Of a stretch of 64,000 bases of DNA, positions 1-7,580 are shown piece by piece. The translations under genes and the position numbers were made by a program. The notes beneath the pieces were generated by a model that was given only the letters and a program-made list of their open reading frames with translations, did not search any database and was not told the origin of the DNA. This DNA comes from Streptomyces sp. col6 (lineage in GTDB: Bacteria > Actinomycetota > Actinomycetes > Streptomycetales > Streptomycetaceae), in assembly GCF_008042035.1 (NCBI RefSeq), contig NZ_RDBL01000006.1, forward strand, positions 890,572 through 954,571, read 5' to 3'. Positions within the stretch are counted from its first letter, which is position 1. Each line of letters starts with the position of its first letter.

Positions 1-331
1 AGTGGTGGGGTCTTCCGTGGGGGGAAGGTGCATGGACGTACGTCTCCTGAGTCGTGGTACGGGTGACACGACGTGCTGTCCGGCGAAACACTCAGAGAGC
101 GCTCTCCGGTGGGTGTTGATGGTTCCGCCGTTACCCTGGACACGTCAAGAGGTGTGCATCAGAAGCCTCACCCGAACCGCCCCGAGCGCAATAATCAATG
201 TCGGCCGGGCGGCAATTGGCCCCTTCTGTTGCTAGTTCGGGGTGCCCTTGAGTTCAGGATCTGACGGTGCGGGGTGGGACGTACCGGAGCGCCGGGGCCG
301 GTCCGGCGGGCCCGGCCGTAAGCTCGTACGG
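1..331. other. Left-edge stretch without a convincing gene
   Basis: The short open frames here lack a ribosome binding site, a recognisable motif and the codon bias of the neighbouring genes. The stretch probably holds the end of an off-window feature and the promoter region of the methyltransferase that follows. I see no hairpin terminator or repeat. Confidence 0.5.
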
Positions 332-964
332 ATGACCGAACTCGCCGCCACCCGCGCCTATTACGACACCGTCGCCGAGGAGTACGCCGCGCGCGTCCCC
401 GGTCTCTTCGCCGAGGACGTGCCGGGGCGGGCGCTGATCGGCGCGTTCGCGGAGGAGGTGCGCGCGGACGGCGGGCTGCCCGTCGCCGATCTCGGCTGCG
501 GCCCAGGCCATGTGACGGCCCATCTGGCCGGCCTCGGACTCGACGCCCACGGCGTGGACGTGTCGCCGCGCATGGTGGAGCTCGCCCGGCGCCGCCACCC
601 GGAACTCCGCTTCGCGGCCGGGGAGATGGACGCGCTCACCCTGCCGGACGGCGGTCTCGGCGGGATCGTCGCCTGGTGGTCGATCCTGCACACCCCGCCG
701 GACCGTCTCCCGGCGCTCTTCGCGGAGTTCCGTCGTGTGCTGGCCCCCGGCGGCCGGCTGCTGCTGGGCTTCCACGCGGGGAACGGGGAGCCCTACACCT
801 CACAGAAGCGTGCCGGCGGCTTCGCGTACGCCATCCATCTGCTCGCGCCGGACGAGGTCGGCCGGCAGCTGGAGCGGGCGGGCTTCGCCGTCACCGCCCG
901 GCTGACCACCCCGGGCGCGCGATGGCCCCAGGTGTGCCTGCTGGCCCGTGCCGCCGGTGCGTGA
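332..964 (+). CDS. Class I SAM-dependent methyltransferase
   Basis: A 210-aa Rossmann-fold methyltransferase. Motif I reads VADLGCGPGHVTAHLA near residues 50-65, followed by an acidic strand end (GVDVSPRMVELA) and a post-II region VAWWSILHTPP. This is the ubiquinone/menaquinone-biosynthesis-like methyltransferase-11 fold, so SAM is the methyl donor. The acceptor cannot be told from sequence. I start at the ATG before TELAATRAYYDT because homology-like sequence begins there and the upstream frame has no codon bias. It is alone on its strand and convergent with the TetR gene 65 bases downstream. The function beyond SAM-dependent methylation is unknown. Confidence 0.85.
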   Translation: MTELAATRAYYDTVAEEYAARVPGLFAEDVPGRALIGAFAEEVRADGGLPVADLGCGPGHVTAHLAGLGLDAHGVDVSPRMVELARRRHPELRFAAGEMDALTLPDGGLGGIVAWWSILHTPPDRLPALFAEFRRVLAPGGRLLLGFHAGNGEPYTSQKRAGGFAYAIHLLAPDEVGRQLERAGFAVTARLTTPGARWPQVCLLARAAGA

Positions 965-1029
965 CGTGAGCAGTGTCCTGGCCGGCACCTTGGTCAGGTG
1001 GGGTGCCGGCCAGGAGCCGGGGGCGCGCC

Positions 1030-1572
1030 TCAGGCGCGCGTGATGCGGGCGATGGCCTCGACGGTCAGGGCGCGGTCGTGCGGTTCGGTTTCCAGGGCGC
1101 GGTGGATGGAAAGGCCCTCGATCAGCGCGTCCAGCTGACGGGCCGTCGCCGGGTCGAAGTGCCACTCCAGGGCGACCCGGCTGCGGCGCATCCACTCCCG
1201 GGTCAGCTCGCGGTAGACGGGTTTGCGGGCGGCGAGGGTGTACAGCTCGTGCGTGAGGACCAGTTCGCGCTGGTTGCCGCCGGACAGATGGTGCACCAGG
1301 TCGGCGACCGCCTCCCGGGCCTCGTCCTGCGTGGTGGCGGCGCCCAGCCTCTCCTCGAAGACGGCGACGATGCCGCTGGAGAAGCGGGTGAACGCCTCCC
1401 GCAGCAGCTCGTCCATGCCGGCGAAGTGGTACGTCATCGAGCCGAGCGGCACCCCGGCGCGGGCGGCGACCTTGCGGTGCGAGGTCCCGGCGACCCCCTC
1501 GGCCGCGATCAGGTCGAGCGCGGCGGTGATGATGCGCTCCCGCCGCTCGGGGTCGTTCTGTCCGGTCGCCAC
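1030..1572 (-). CDS. TetR family transcriptional regulator
   Basis: A 180-aa regulator with an N-terminal TetR helix-turn-helix at about residues 8-55 (RRERIITAALDLIAAEG, then SHRKVAARAGVPLGSMTYHF) and a helical ligand-binding C-terminal half. It starts at a GTG after GAGGGACACAGC. It lies 14 bases downstream of the acetyltransferase on the same strand, so the two are probably cotranscribed. The divergent MFS exporter shares the promoter region, which carries a strong palindrome. The usual logic is a ligand-released repressor of its own operon and the exporter. The ligand is unknown. Confidence 0.85.
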   Translation of the reverse strand: MATGQNDPERRERIITAALDLIAAEGVAGTSHRKVAARAGVPLGSMTYHFAGMDELLREAFTRFSSGIVAVFEERLGAATTQDEAREAVADLVHHLSGGNQRELVLTHELYTLAARKPVYRELTREWMRRSRVALEWHFDPATARQLDALIEGLSIHRALETEPHDRALTVEAIARITRA

Positions 1573-1586
1573 GCTGTGTCCCTCGT

Positions 1587-2165
1587 CTAGATCGAACGGA
1601 TCACCCGGGCCGGATTGCCCACGGCGACCACATTGGCGGGGATGTCCTTGGTGACGACGGCTCCCGCGCCGATGACGCTGTTGTCCCCGATGGTCACCCC
1701 GGCCAGCACGATCGCCCCGCCGCCGAGCCAGACATTGTCGCCGATGGTGATGGGCCGCGCCGCCTCCAGCTTGTCCCGGCGCGGTTCCGGCTCCACCGGG
1801 TGGGTGGGCGTCAGCAGCTGGACGTTCGGCCCGATCTGGCAGTCGCGGCCGATGGTGATCGGCGCGACGTCCAGGGCGGTGAGGTTGTAGTTGATGAACG
1901 TGTCCTCGCCGACCGTGATGTACGAGCCGTAGTCGACGTACAGCGGCGGCCGGATGTGCGCCCCCGCGCCGAGCCCGCCGAGGAGTTCGGCGACGACCGG
2001 CTGTGCGGCGTCCGGGTCCTCGGCGTAGGCGGCGAGATAGCGGGCGGCCAGCCGCACAGCCCGCTTCTGGGCCTCGACGATCTGCGGGTCGTCCGCGATG
2101 TAGAGGTCTCCGGCGAGCATCCGCTCGTGGTTCGTACGCGGATCGCCCGCGAAGTAGTCCGTCAT
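1587..2165 (-). CDS. Maltose/galactoside O-acetyltransferase-like hexapeptide-repeat enzyme
   Basis: A 192-aa left-handed beta-helix acetyltransferase of the Maa/LacA/NodL family, which transfers acetyl from acetyl-CoA to a sugar hydroxyl. The N-terminal mac domain is present (MLAGDLYIADDPQIVEAQKRA). It is followed by hexapeptide turns (PITIGRDCQIGPNVQ, ITIGDNVWLGGGAIVLAG, VTIGDNSVIGAGAVV), the PTHP segment with the catalytic His, and the NPARVIR end typical of the family. Length matches the family. It is first in a two-gene unit with the TetR regulator. The sugar substrate is not predictable. The unit may detoxify and export a small molecule together with the divergent MFS gene, which is inference. 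Confidence 0.88.
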   Translation of the reverse strand: MTDYFAGDPRTNHERMLAGDLYIADDPQIVEAQKRAVRLAARYLAAYAEDPDAAQPVVAELLGGLGAGAHIRPPLYVDYGSYITVGEDTFINYNLTALDVAPITIGRDCQIGPNVQLLTPTHPVEPEPRRDKLEAARPITIGDNVWLGGGAIVLAGVTIGDNSVIGAGAVVTKDIPANVVAVGNPARVIRSI

Positions 2166-2169
2166 GGGT

Positions 2170-2206
2170 ACGAGCGTACACTCTAGGCGTACGATCGTAC
2201 GCTCGT
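2170..2206. promoter_or_regulatory. Divergent operator with nested palindromes
   Basis: The 84-base gap between the acetyltransferase and MFS starts contains ACGAGCGTAC (2170-2179) mirrored exactly by GTACGCTCGT (2197-2206). A perfect 14-base palindrome CGTACGATCGTACG (2188-2201) overlaps the right arm. A plus-strand -10-like TACACT (2177-2182) and a minus-strand TAGAGT (2180-2185) lie inside. This is the expected position for a TetR operator controlling both directions. Confidence 0.7.
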
Positions 2207-2249
2207 GGCGTCCGCCACTTCTCCCGACCATCGGACGAGGCCCCACCGC

Positions 2250-3467
2250 ATGGATGCCGTCACACGCCGCTGGCGTGCCGCCCTGTTCCTCTTCATGCTC
2301 GCCGCCGGTACCGGTATGGCCTCCTGGGTCGCGCGCACCCCGGCCGTCCGGGACGGGCTCGACGTGTCCACCGGCGCGATGGGCCTGGTCCTGTTCGGGC
2401 TGTCCACCGGTTCGATGGCCGGTGTCATGGCGTCCGGGCCGCTGGTGCGGCGCCGCGGCGGCCGGACGACGATCCTCGGCGGGGTGGCCCTGATCGTCGC
2501 CGGGCTGCTGGTCGTCGCCGCCGGCACCGCCCTCTCGCTCGCGGCCGTGGTCTTCGCCGGACTGGCCCTGTTCGGCGGCGGGATGGGGATGAGCGAGGTG
2601 GCGTTCAACATCGAGGGCGCCGCCGTCGAGAGCGCCATCGGCCGGCCCGTCCTGCCGGTGCTGCACGGCTGCTTCAGCCTGGGCACCGTCCTCGGGGCGC
2701 TCCTCGGCATGGCGCTGACGGCGGCCGCGTTCCCCGTCGGATGGCATCTGACACTCGTCGCGGGGCTGATAGCCGCGGCCGGCACGCGGGCGGTCCTTGC
2801 CATCCCGCACGGCACGGGCAAGGACGACGCCCCCGCCGCCGGGTCCGGGCAGGGCGGCCTGCGCGGCCAGCTGCACGTGTGGCGCGACCGGCAGCTCGTC
2901 CTCATCGGTGTGATCGTCCTTGCGATGGCCTTCGCGGAGGGCGCCGCCAACGACTGGCTGCCGCTGCTCATGGTCGACGGGTACGACGTGAGTCCCACGG
3001 CGGGCTCGCTGACCTTCCTGGTCTTCGCCGCCTCGATGACGCTGGGCCGGCTCGCCGGCGGCCCCTTCCTGGAGCGGTTCGGCCGGGCGAAGGTCGTGCG
3101 GATCAGCGGCCTGACCGCCGCACTGGGCCTGGCGGTGGTCATCGTCGCGCCGAGCCCGCTGATGGCCGGCGCCGCCACGGTGCTGTGGGGGCTCGGCGCC
3201 TCGCTCGGCTTCCCGGTCACCGTGTCCGCCGCCGGCGACCACCCGACCGACGCCGCCGCACGGGTGGCCGCGGTGTCCACGGCGGGCTACGGCGCCTTCC
3301 TGGTCGGCCCGCCCGCACTCGGCTTCCTCGCCGACCACATCGGCCTGCGGCTCACGATGACCGTGGTGCTCGCGCTGGTGGCCGTGGCGGCCCTGCTGGC
3401 CGGGGCGCTGGGCCCCGGCCCCGACCGCGACGCCACCGGTACGGAGGCGGCGCCGGCCGCGCCCTGA
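2250..3467 (+). CDS. MFS transporter (probable drug/metabolite exporter)
   Basis: A 405-aa major facilitator protein with about 12 hydrophobic segments split by a central hydrophilic loop (GTGKDDAPAAGSGQGG, near residue 190). Membrane segments begin with AALFLFMLAAGTGMASWV. A loop 2-3-like motif occurs after TM2 (SGPLVRRRGGRTTI). I choose the ATG before DAVTRRWRAA because GGACGAGG lies 9 bases upstream. An in-frame GTG at 2205 would leave no room for a ribosome site and would sit in the operator. It is divergent from the acetyltransferase-TetR pair, which probably regulates it. The substrate is unknown. Confidence 0.85.
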   Translation: MDAVTRRWRAALFLFMLAAGTGMASWVARTPAVRDGLDVSTGAMGLVLFGLSTGSMAGVMASGPLVRRRGGRTTILGGVALIVAGLLVVAAGTALSLAAVVFAGLALFGGGMGMSEVAFNIEGAAVESAIGRPVLPVLHGCFSLGTVLGALLGMALTAAAFPVGWHLTLVAGLIAAAGTRAVLAIPHGTGKDDAPAAGSGQGGLRGQLHVWRDRQLVLIGVIVLAMAFAEGAANDWLPLLMVDGYDVSPTAGSLTFLVFAASMTLGRLAGGPFLERFGRAKVVRISGLTAALGLAVVIVAPSPLMAGAATVLWGLGASLGFPVTVSAAGDHPTDAAARVAAVSTAGYGAFLVGPPALGFLADHIGLRLTMTVVLALVAVAALLAGALGPGPDRDATGTEAAPAAP

Positions 3468-3481
3468 GGGGGCCCGCTCCC

Positions 3482-4705
3482 TCAGGCCTCCTCGTCCCAC
3501 AGCGCGGTACTGTGCGCGGCGGTCAGCGCGGCGATCCGGGCCAGTGCCTCCCCGACGGGCATCGGGTCCAGGCGCCGGCCGTCGCGCAGCCGCAGGGCGA
3601 CGAGCCCGTCGGCCGCCTCCTTCGCGCCGATCACCGCCTGGTACGGCACCAGCCTGGCCTCGCGGATGCGGGCCCCCAGGCTGCCGCGCTCCCGGCCGCT
3701 GATCTCCGCGCGCAGCCCCAGCCCGGCGCATCGCCCGGCCAGTGCCTCGGCGTCCGGCAGTTCGGCGCCGGACACCGGCAGGATCGCCAGCTGGTTCGGG
3801 GCGAGCCAGGCGGGGAAGGCGCCGCCGTGCTGCTCGATGAGATGGGCGACGGCCCGCTCGACGCTGCCGATGATGCTGCGGTGCACCATGACCGGGCGGT
3901 GCTTCGCCCCGTCGGCGCCGATGTAGTGGAGGTCGAAGCGCTCCGGCTGGTGGAAGTCGACCTGCACGGTCGACAGGGTGAACTCGCGGCCCGCCGCGTC
4001 CTCGACCTGGACGTCGATCTTCGGCCCGTAGAACGCGGCTTCGCCCTCCGCCGCCTCGTACGGCAGCCCCGACGCGTCCAGCACCTCGGTCAGCAGGGCG
4101 GTGGAGCGCCGCCACAGCTCCGGCGCGGCGACGTACTTCCCGCCCGCGCCCGGCAGCGAGAGCCGGAAGCGGGCCGGGCGGATGCCCAGTGCCTCGTACG
4201 CCCGCCGGATCATGTCCAGCGCGCCCCGCGCCTCACCGGCCACCTGGTCCACGGTGCAGAAGATGTGCGCGTCGTTCAGCTGGATGGAGCGCACCCGGGT
4301 CAGCCCGCCGAGGACCCCGGACAGCTCCGCGCGGTACATCCCGCCCAGCTCCGCCATCCGCAGCGGCAGTTCGCGGTAGCTGTGCGAGCGGGAGCGATAG
4401 ATCACCGCGTGGTGCGGGCACAGGCTCGGCCGCAGCACCACCTGTCCGTCGCCCAGGTCCATCGGCGGGAACATGTCGTCGCTGTAGTGCGCCCAGTGCC
4501 CCGAGCGCTCGTAGAGCTCCCGTTTGCCGAGCACCGGGGAGTACACGTGGCGGTAGCCGGCCCGGCGCTCGGCGGCGCGGATGTACTCCTCCAGGGTGTG
4601 CCGCAGCTCGGCCCCGTCCGGCAGCCAGTAGGGCAGGCCCGCGCCGATCAGCGGGTCGGTGTCGAACAGTTCCAGCTCGCGGCCGAGTTTCCGGTGGTCG
4701 TGCAT
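3482..4705 (-). CDS. thrS: Short threonyl-tRNA synthetase lacking TGS and editing domains
   Basis: A class II synthetase that charges tRNA-Thr with threonine. It is 407 aa, against roughly 640-660 for housekeeping ThrRS. It keeps the catalytic core and the C-terminal anticodon-binding domain (about residues 305-400) but lacks the N-terminal TGS and N2 editing domains. The zinc ligands are present as Cys96 (RPSLCPHH), His147 (NDAHIFC) and His275 (MVHRSIIGS), with spacing matching E. coli C334/H385/H511. Motif 2 (TRVRSIQ) and motif 3 (GSVERAVAHLI) are present. By eye, pocket positions differ from E. coli: Q381 to Leu, C480 to Leu, L489 to Gln, L493 to Phe. A GAGGAG site precedes the ATG. The gene follows a leader peptide and terminator, suggesting induction by threonyl-tRNA shortage. 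It is probably a second, resistance-type ThrRS. Confidence 0.9.
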   Translation of the reverse strand: MHDHRKLGRELELFDTDPLIGAGLPYWLPDGAELRHTLEEYIRAAERRAGYRHVYSPVLGKRELYERSGHWAHYSDDMFPPMDLGDGQVVLRPSLCPHHAVIYRSRSHSYRELPLRMAELGGMYRAELSGVLGGLTRVRSIQLNDAHIFCTVDQVAGEARGALDMIRRAYEALGIRPARFRLSLPGAGGKYVAAPELWRRSTALLTEVLDASGLPYEAAEGEAAFYGPKIDVQVEDAAGREFTLSTVQVDFHQPERFDLHYIGADGAKHRPVMVHRSIIGSVERAVAHLIEQHGGAFPAWLAPNQLAILPVSGAELPDAEALAGRCAGLGLRAEISGRERGSLGARIREARLVPYQAVIGAKEAADGLVALRLRDGRRLDPMPVGEALARIAALTAAHSTALWDEEA

Positions 4706-4746
4706 GGCGGTCTCCTCGCGTGGGAAGGGCGAGCGACCCCACGCGA

Positions 4747-4774
4747 AAGCCCCGGGGCACTCGCCCCGGGGCTT
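4747..4774 (-). terminator. Attenuator terminator hairpin before the short thrS
   Basis: A perfect 12-bp stem, AAGCCCCGGGGC with GCCCCGGGGCTT around a 4-base loop. It lies 15 bases after the leader-peptide stop and about 40 bases before the synthetase start. In RNA it is followed by UUUCG, a weak U-tract. Its place between leader peptide and structural gene fits ribosome-mediated transcription attenuation. Confidence 0.75.
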
Positions 4775-4789
4775 CGGACTGGTCAGCAG

Positions 4790-4843
4790 TCAGCGCGCCG
4801 GGACACTCTCCGGCGTCGTCGTGTTCATGGCGGCACGCTGCAT
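4790..4843 (-). CDS. Threonine-rich leader peptide of the thrS attenuator
   Basis: A 17-residue frame, MQRAAMNTTTPESVPAR, with three consecutive ACG threonine codons (4814-4822). A TAGCGT -10 hexamer (minus strand, 4851-4856) lies 7 bases before the first ATG, so the transcript probably starts at that ATG and is leaderless. An internal ATG at 4828 gives a 12-residue version. A 6-bp hairpin (CGCCGG with CCGGCG, 4796-4815) sits over and just after the Thr codons and could be the 1:2 stem. A ribosome stalled on ACG codons would disrupt it and allow pairing with the CCCCGGGG of the terminator. The peptide and hairpins are seen; the mechanism is inferred from amino-acid operon leaders. Confidence 0.72.
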   Translation of the reverse strand: MQRAAMNTTTPESVPAR

Positions 4844-4850
4844 GGCGCCG

Positions 4851-4856
4851 ACGCTA
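4851..4856 (-). promoter_or_regulatory. -10 element for the thrS leader transcript
   Basis: TAGCGT read on the minus strand, 7 bases before the ATG of the leader peptide. The -35 region is weak (TGCGGA at 17-bp spacing). This geometry predicts a leaderless transcript. Confidence 0.5.
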
Positions 4857-4917
4857 ACAGCGCCCCGCGCCCGTCCGCATCCGGTTTTCCCGCCCGCACG
4901 CGGCGGAAGACCGCTGC

Positions 4918-5625
4918 TCACCCCTTCTTCACCGAGTCCAGGTGGGCGAAGACCACCACGTTGTCCTCGTAGTCCTTCACCTTCCGGTCGTAGTTGCCGC
5001 CGCAGGTGATCAGCCGCAACTGGGCGTCCGGGGTGTCGGCGTACACCTTCTTGTCGGGGAAGTCCGCCTTGCTGAACGTCTCCACGGTGTCGACGGCGAA
5101 CGAGGCCACCGTCCCGTCGGCACGGGTGATGTCGACGGTCGCGCCGGGTTTCAGGAAACGCAGCTGGAGGAAGACGGCCGGGCCGGTCGTGGTGTCGACA
5201 TGGCCCGCCACGATCGACGCACCCCGCTCGCCGGGCGTCACCCCGTCCTTGAACCAGCCGACGAGGTTCTTGTCGTTCGGCGGCGGCGCGTCGAGCCGGC
5301 CCGAAGCGCCGATCGACAGCGGGGTGAACGGCGCGTCCACCGCGATGGCCGGGATGCGCAGCCGCGTCGGCACCGAGCGCGGCAGCGACGGCGAGGCGCT
5401 CGGGGTGGCCTTCGAGGTGGCCGCGGCCGACGGGGAGGCGGCAGCCGGCGCGGCGGCCGCGGGCGGGGCCGGGGGCTTGTCGTCGGCCGGCGAGCCGATG
5501 GAGTGGTAGATCAGGGTCATGCCGAGCCCGGCCGCCGCGAGGGGCCAGAACAGGGCCCGGCCGAGCGAGCCGGCGGGGGCCGCGGCCCCCTGGGAGGGGG
5601 TTTCGGTGGTCTGCGGGGCGGCCAT
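4918..5625 (-). CDS. Class F sortase
   Basis: A 235-aa membrane-anchored transpeptidase that cleaves a sorting signal and attaches surface proteins to the cell wall. One N-terminal membrane segment (ALFWPLAAAGLGMTLIY) is followed by an Ala/Pro/Ser-rich linker to about residue 90 and then the sortase beta-barrel. The catalytic His lies in VAGHVD, the Cys in RLITCGG, and an Arg follows (YDRKVKDYEDN). It is the short single-domain form of the class F group (DUF4115-free). An AAAGG site lies upstream of the chosen ATG. The repeat protein ends 120 bases upstream on the same strand, so a substrate-enzyme pair is likely. Confidence 0.88.
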   Translation of the reverse strand: MAAPQTTETPSQGAAAPAGSLGRALFWPLAAAGLGMTLIYHSIGSPADDKPPAPPAAAAPAAASPSAAATSKATPSASPSLPRSVPTRLRIPAIAVDAPFTPLSIGASGRLDAPPPNDKNLVGWFKDGVTPGERGASIVAGHVDTTTGPAVFLQLRFLKPGATVDITRADGTVASFAVDTVETFSKADFPDKKVYADTPDAQLRLITCGGNYDRKVKDYEDNVVVFAHLDSVKKG

Positions 5626-5744
5626 GGGAAACGTGCCTTTCGTCCGTGCGGTGCGGTACGCGAGGGGGGCCCGGGGGGAAACGCGGGCGCCGCGGCCGCC
5701 GTCCGGAGGGACGGCGACCGCGACGACAGAGGGCCCGGGGCCGG

Positions 5745-6506
5745 TCAGGCCATCGCACCGCCGGACGCCTGGCGGCGGCGGAGCCGGTACGCGGCCACGC
5801 CGGCGCCACCGAGCAGCAGCAGCGAACCGGCCGCCAGACCGCTGCCGGTCATCGCCATCGCGCCGCCACCGGTGTGCATGCCACCGCTGGGCTTGTCCTT
5901 CTTCCAGCCCTCGTCCTCGGACTTCGACGCGGAGCCGGTCTTGTCGCTCTCGTCGCTGTCCGGCTGCCACTCCTTGGCGACCGTGTTGGCGAGGGCGCCA
6001 CCGCCGGTGTGCACGCCGCCGTGGGGCTTGTCCTCGTCCTTGTACTTGCCGCCCTCGTCACCGGGCTGCCACTCCTTGGCGACCGTGCTCGCGAGCGCGC
6101 CGCCGCCGGTGTGGACGCCGCCGTGGGGCTTGTCCTCGTCCTTGTACTTGCCGCCCTCGTCACCGGGCTCCCAGCCCTCGGCGACCGACTTGGCGAGCGC
6201 GCCGCCGCCGGTGTGGACGCCGCCGTGGGGCTTGTCGGCGTCGTCCTTCTTGTACTTGCCGCCCTCGTCGCCCGGCTGCCACTCCTTGGCGACCGTGCTC
6301 GCGAGCGCGCCGCCGCCGGTGTGGACGCCGCCGTGCGGCTTGTCCTTCTTCCAGCCGTCGTCGGACGAGGAGTGCTCGTGGTCGGAGGCGGACGAGCCGC
6401 CGTGGTCCTGGTCGGCGGCCACGGTCATGGCGTAGGCCGAGGGAGCGGTGATGGTGAGGACCGCCGTGACGGCGGCCGAAGCGAACAGCGTGCGGGCAGA
6501 GCGCAT
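5745..6506 (-). CDS. Repeat-containing secreted surface protein, probable sortase substrate
   Basis: A 253-aa exported protein. A signal peptide (MRSARTLFASAAVTAVLTI, ending AYA) leads into a His/Asp/Ser-rich segment. Four near-identical 34-36-residue repeats follow, each containing KPHGGVHTGGGAL and (E)WQPGDEGGKYK, with a fifth partial copy KPSGGMHTGGGAM. The C-terminus is a sorting-signal-like tripartite end: MAMTGSGLAAG, a hydrophobic stretch (SLLLLGGAGVAAY), then RLRRR. The repeats are highly acidic and basic with glycine turns and no enzyme motif. The class F sortase gene lies directly downstream. The MTG before the hydrophobic segment could be part of a non-standard LPXTG-like signal. 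The role is unknown; a structural or adhesive wall protein is an inference. Confidence 0.8.
   Translation of the reverse strand: MRSARTLFASAAVTAVLTITAPSAYAMTVAADQDHGGSSASDHEHSSSDDGWKKDKPHGGVHTGGGALASTVAKEWQPGDEGGKYKKDDADKPHGGVHTGGGALAKSVAEGWEPGDEGGKYKDEDKPHGGVHTGGGALASTVAKEWQPGDEGGKYKDEDKPHGGVHTGGGALANTVAKEWQPDSDESDKTGSASKSEDEGWKKDKPSGGMHTGGGAMAMTGSGLAAGSLLLLGGAGVAAYRLRRRQASGGAMA
5990..6350. repeat. Tandem 102-108-bp coding repeats
   Basis: Near-identical in-frame DNA units recur with GTGGGGCTTGTC (or the GTGCGGCTTGTC variant) at 6021, 6123, 6225 and 6333, giving periods of 102, 102 and 108 bp. They encode the repeats of the surface protein. Such similarity at DNA level suggests recent expansion and possible copy-number variation. 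Confidence 0.85.
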
Positions 6507-6737
6507 CTGTACACATTTCCTTTCGTCGCCCCTGCGAGGAGTGACGGCGTGTCGGCTCCTGGTGACGCAGCGGCTACGTGATCCACCGTCAGTCCGAACC
6601 CGGCGGCGCGCCATCGGAGAGCCACGCATGGGGGCTACGGCATGGGCCCATCGAGTGGCGGGGCACGGATAATCACCCGTTGGACGGCATGCCACGCCCC
6701 CGCGAGGTTTGGGCGCCGCACGGAACCTCCCGCTCCG
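6507..6737. other. 231-base promoter region of the repeat protein
   Basis: This gap separates the repeat protein from the SirB1-like gene; both are on the minus strand. GAAAGGA lies 11 bases before the repeat-protein ATG. I see no clear terminator or operator. Confidence 0.4.
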
Positions 6738-7577
6738 TCAGTTCAGGAGCGCCCGCGCCGCCCGCGCGCTGTGCCGCACCGCCTCCGCCACGGCCGGCTC
6801 CACGTCCTCGACGACCCGCGCGTACTCCTCCATCTCGGCCGCCCCACGCAGGAACTCACCGGCCCGCACCAGCAGCTGGGCGCGCTCGTAGCGCAGGGTG
6901 GCCGGGTGCGACGGCAGCAGCAGGGACAGCTCCACCGCCCACAGCGCCACAGCCATCTGCTCCGGGCGGGCCGCGGCCCAGGCCCGGATGTTGTTCAGGA
7001 TGCGCAGCACGATCTCCAGCGGCCGCGCCGGCTCCAGCGACGAGGGCTCCCAGCGCTCCCCGGTCGCACTCGTCACCATCAGTTCCGCGTCCTGGTCCGT
7101 CAGCGGCCGCCCGCCCGCGAACGGATCGGCGAGCACCCGCTCGTCCGGGTCGCCGAAGCCGACCACGAAATGACCGGGCAGGGCCACCCCGTACACCGGG
7201 GCGCCCGCCCGCCGGGCGACCTCGATCCACACCACCGACAGCAGGATCGGCAGCCCGCGCCGCCGCCGCAGCACCTCGTGCAGCAGGGACGACTCCAGGC
7301 GCCGGTAGTCCGCCGTCGAGCCCTCGAACCCGCACCGCTCACCGAGCAGTTCGGCCAGCGCCGACGCCCAGGCGTGGCCGCCGCGCAGCCCGTACGGGAG
7401 CAGACCGGCCAGCCGGTCCAGCTCGATCTGGGCCTCGTCGATGCCCCGCGCGTCCAGCGCCGGGTCCGCCTCCGCCGCCACCAGCAGGCACAGCAGCGCC
7501 AGGTCGGGCCGCTCGGCCCTGGCCTCCTCCGCGAACCGGCGGCGCAGCTCCTCGCGGTCGTCGCTCTCCGGGGGCAA
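6738..7577 (-). CDS. SirB1/transglutaminase-like protein
   Basis: A 279-aa member of the SirB1-N (transglutaminase-like) plus TPR-like family. The N-terminal half has LPILLSVVWIEVARRAGAPV and GVALPGHFVVGF, matching the family core. The C-terminal half is helical, with repeated Leu/Arg/Ala helices. The role is uncharacterised in actinobacteria; its name derives from an enterobacterial locus. The only start matching the reading frame near the beginning is a TTG 3 bases after the stop of the upstream GNAT gene, implying translational coupling. Confidence in the fold is good, in function low. Confidence 0.75.
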   Translation of the reverse strand: MPPESDDREELRRRFAEEARAERPDLALLCLLVAAEADPALDARGIDEAQIELDRLAGLLPYGLRGGHAWASALAELLGERCGFEGSTADYRRLESSLLHEVLRRRRGLPILLSVVWIEVARRAGAPVYGVALPGHFVVGFGDPDERVLADPFAGGRPLTDQDAELMVTSATGERWEPSSLEPARPLEIVLRILNNIRAWAAARPEQMAVALWAVELSLLLPSHPATLRYERAQLLVRAGEFLRGAAEMEEYARVVEDVEPAVAEAVRHSARAARALLN

Positions 7578-7580
7578 CGG

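Noticed and set aside
3482..4705. The short synthetase as a pseudogene fragment of housekeeping thrS
   Set aside because: It has a clean start and ribosome site, all three zinc ligands, motifs 2 and 3, a full anticodon domain and its own leader-terminator.
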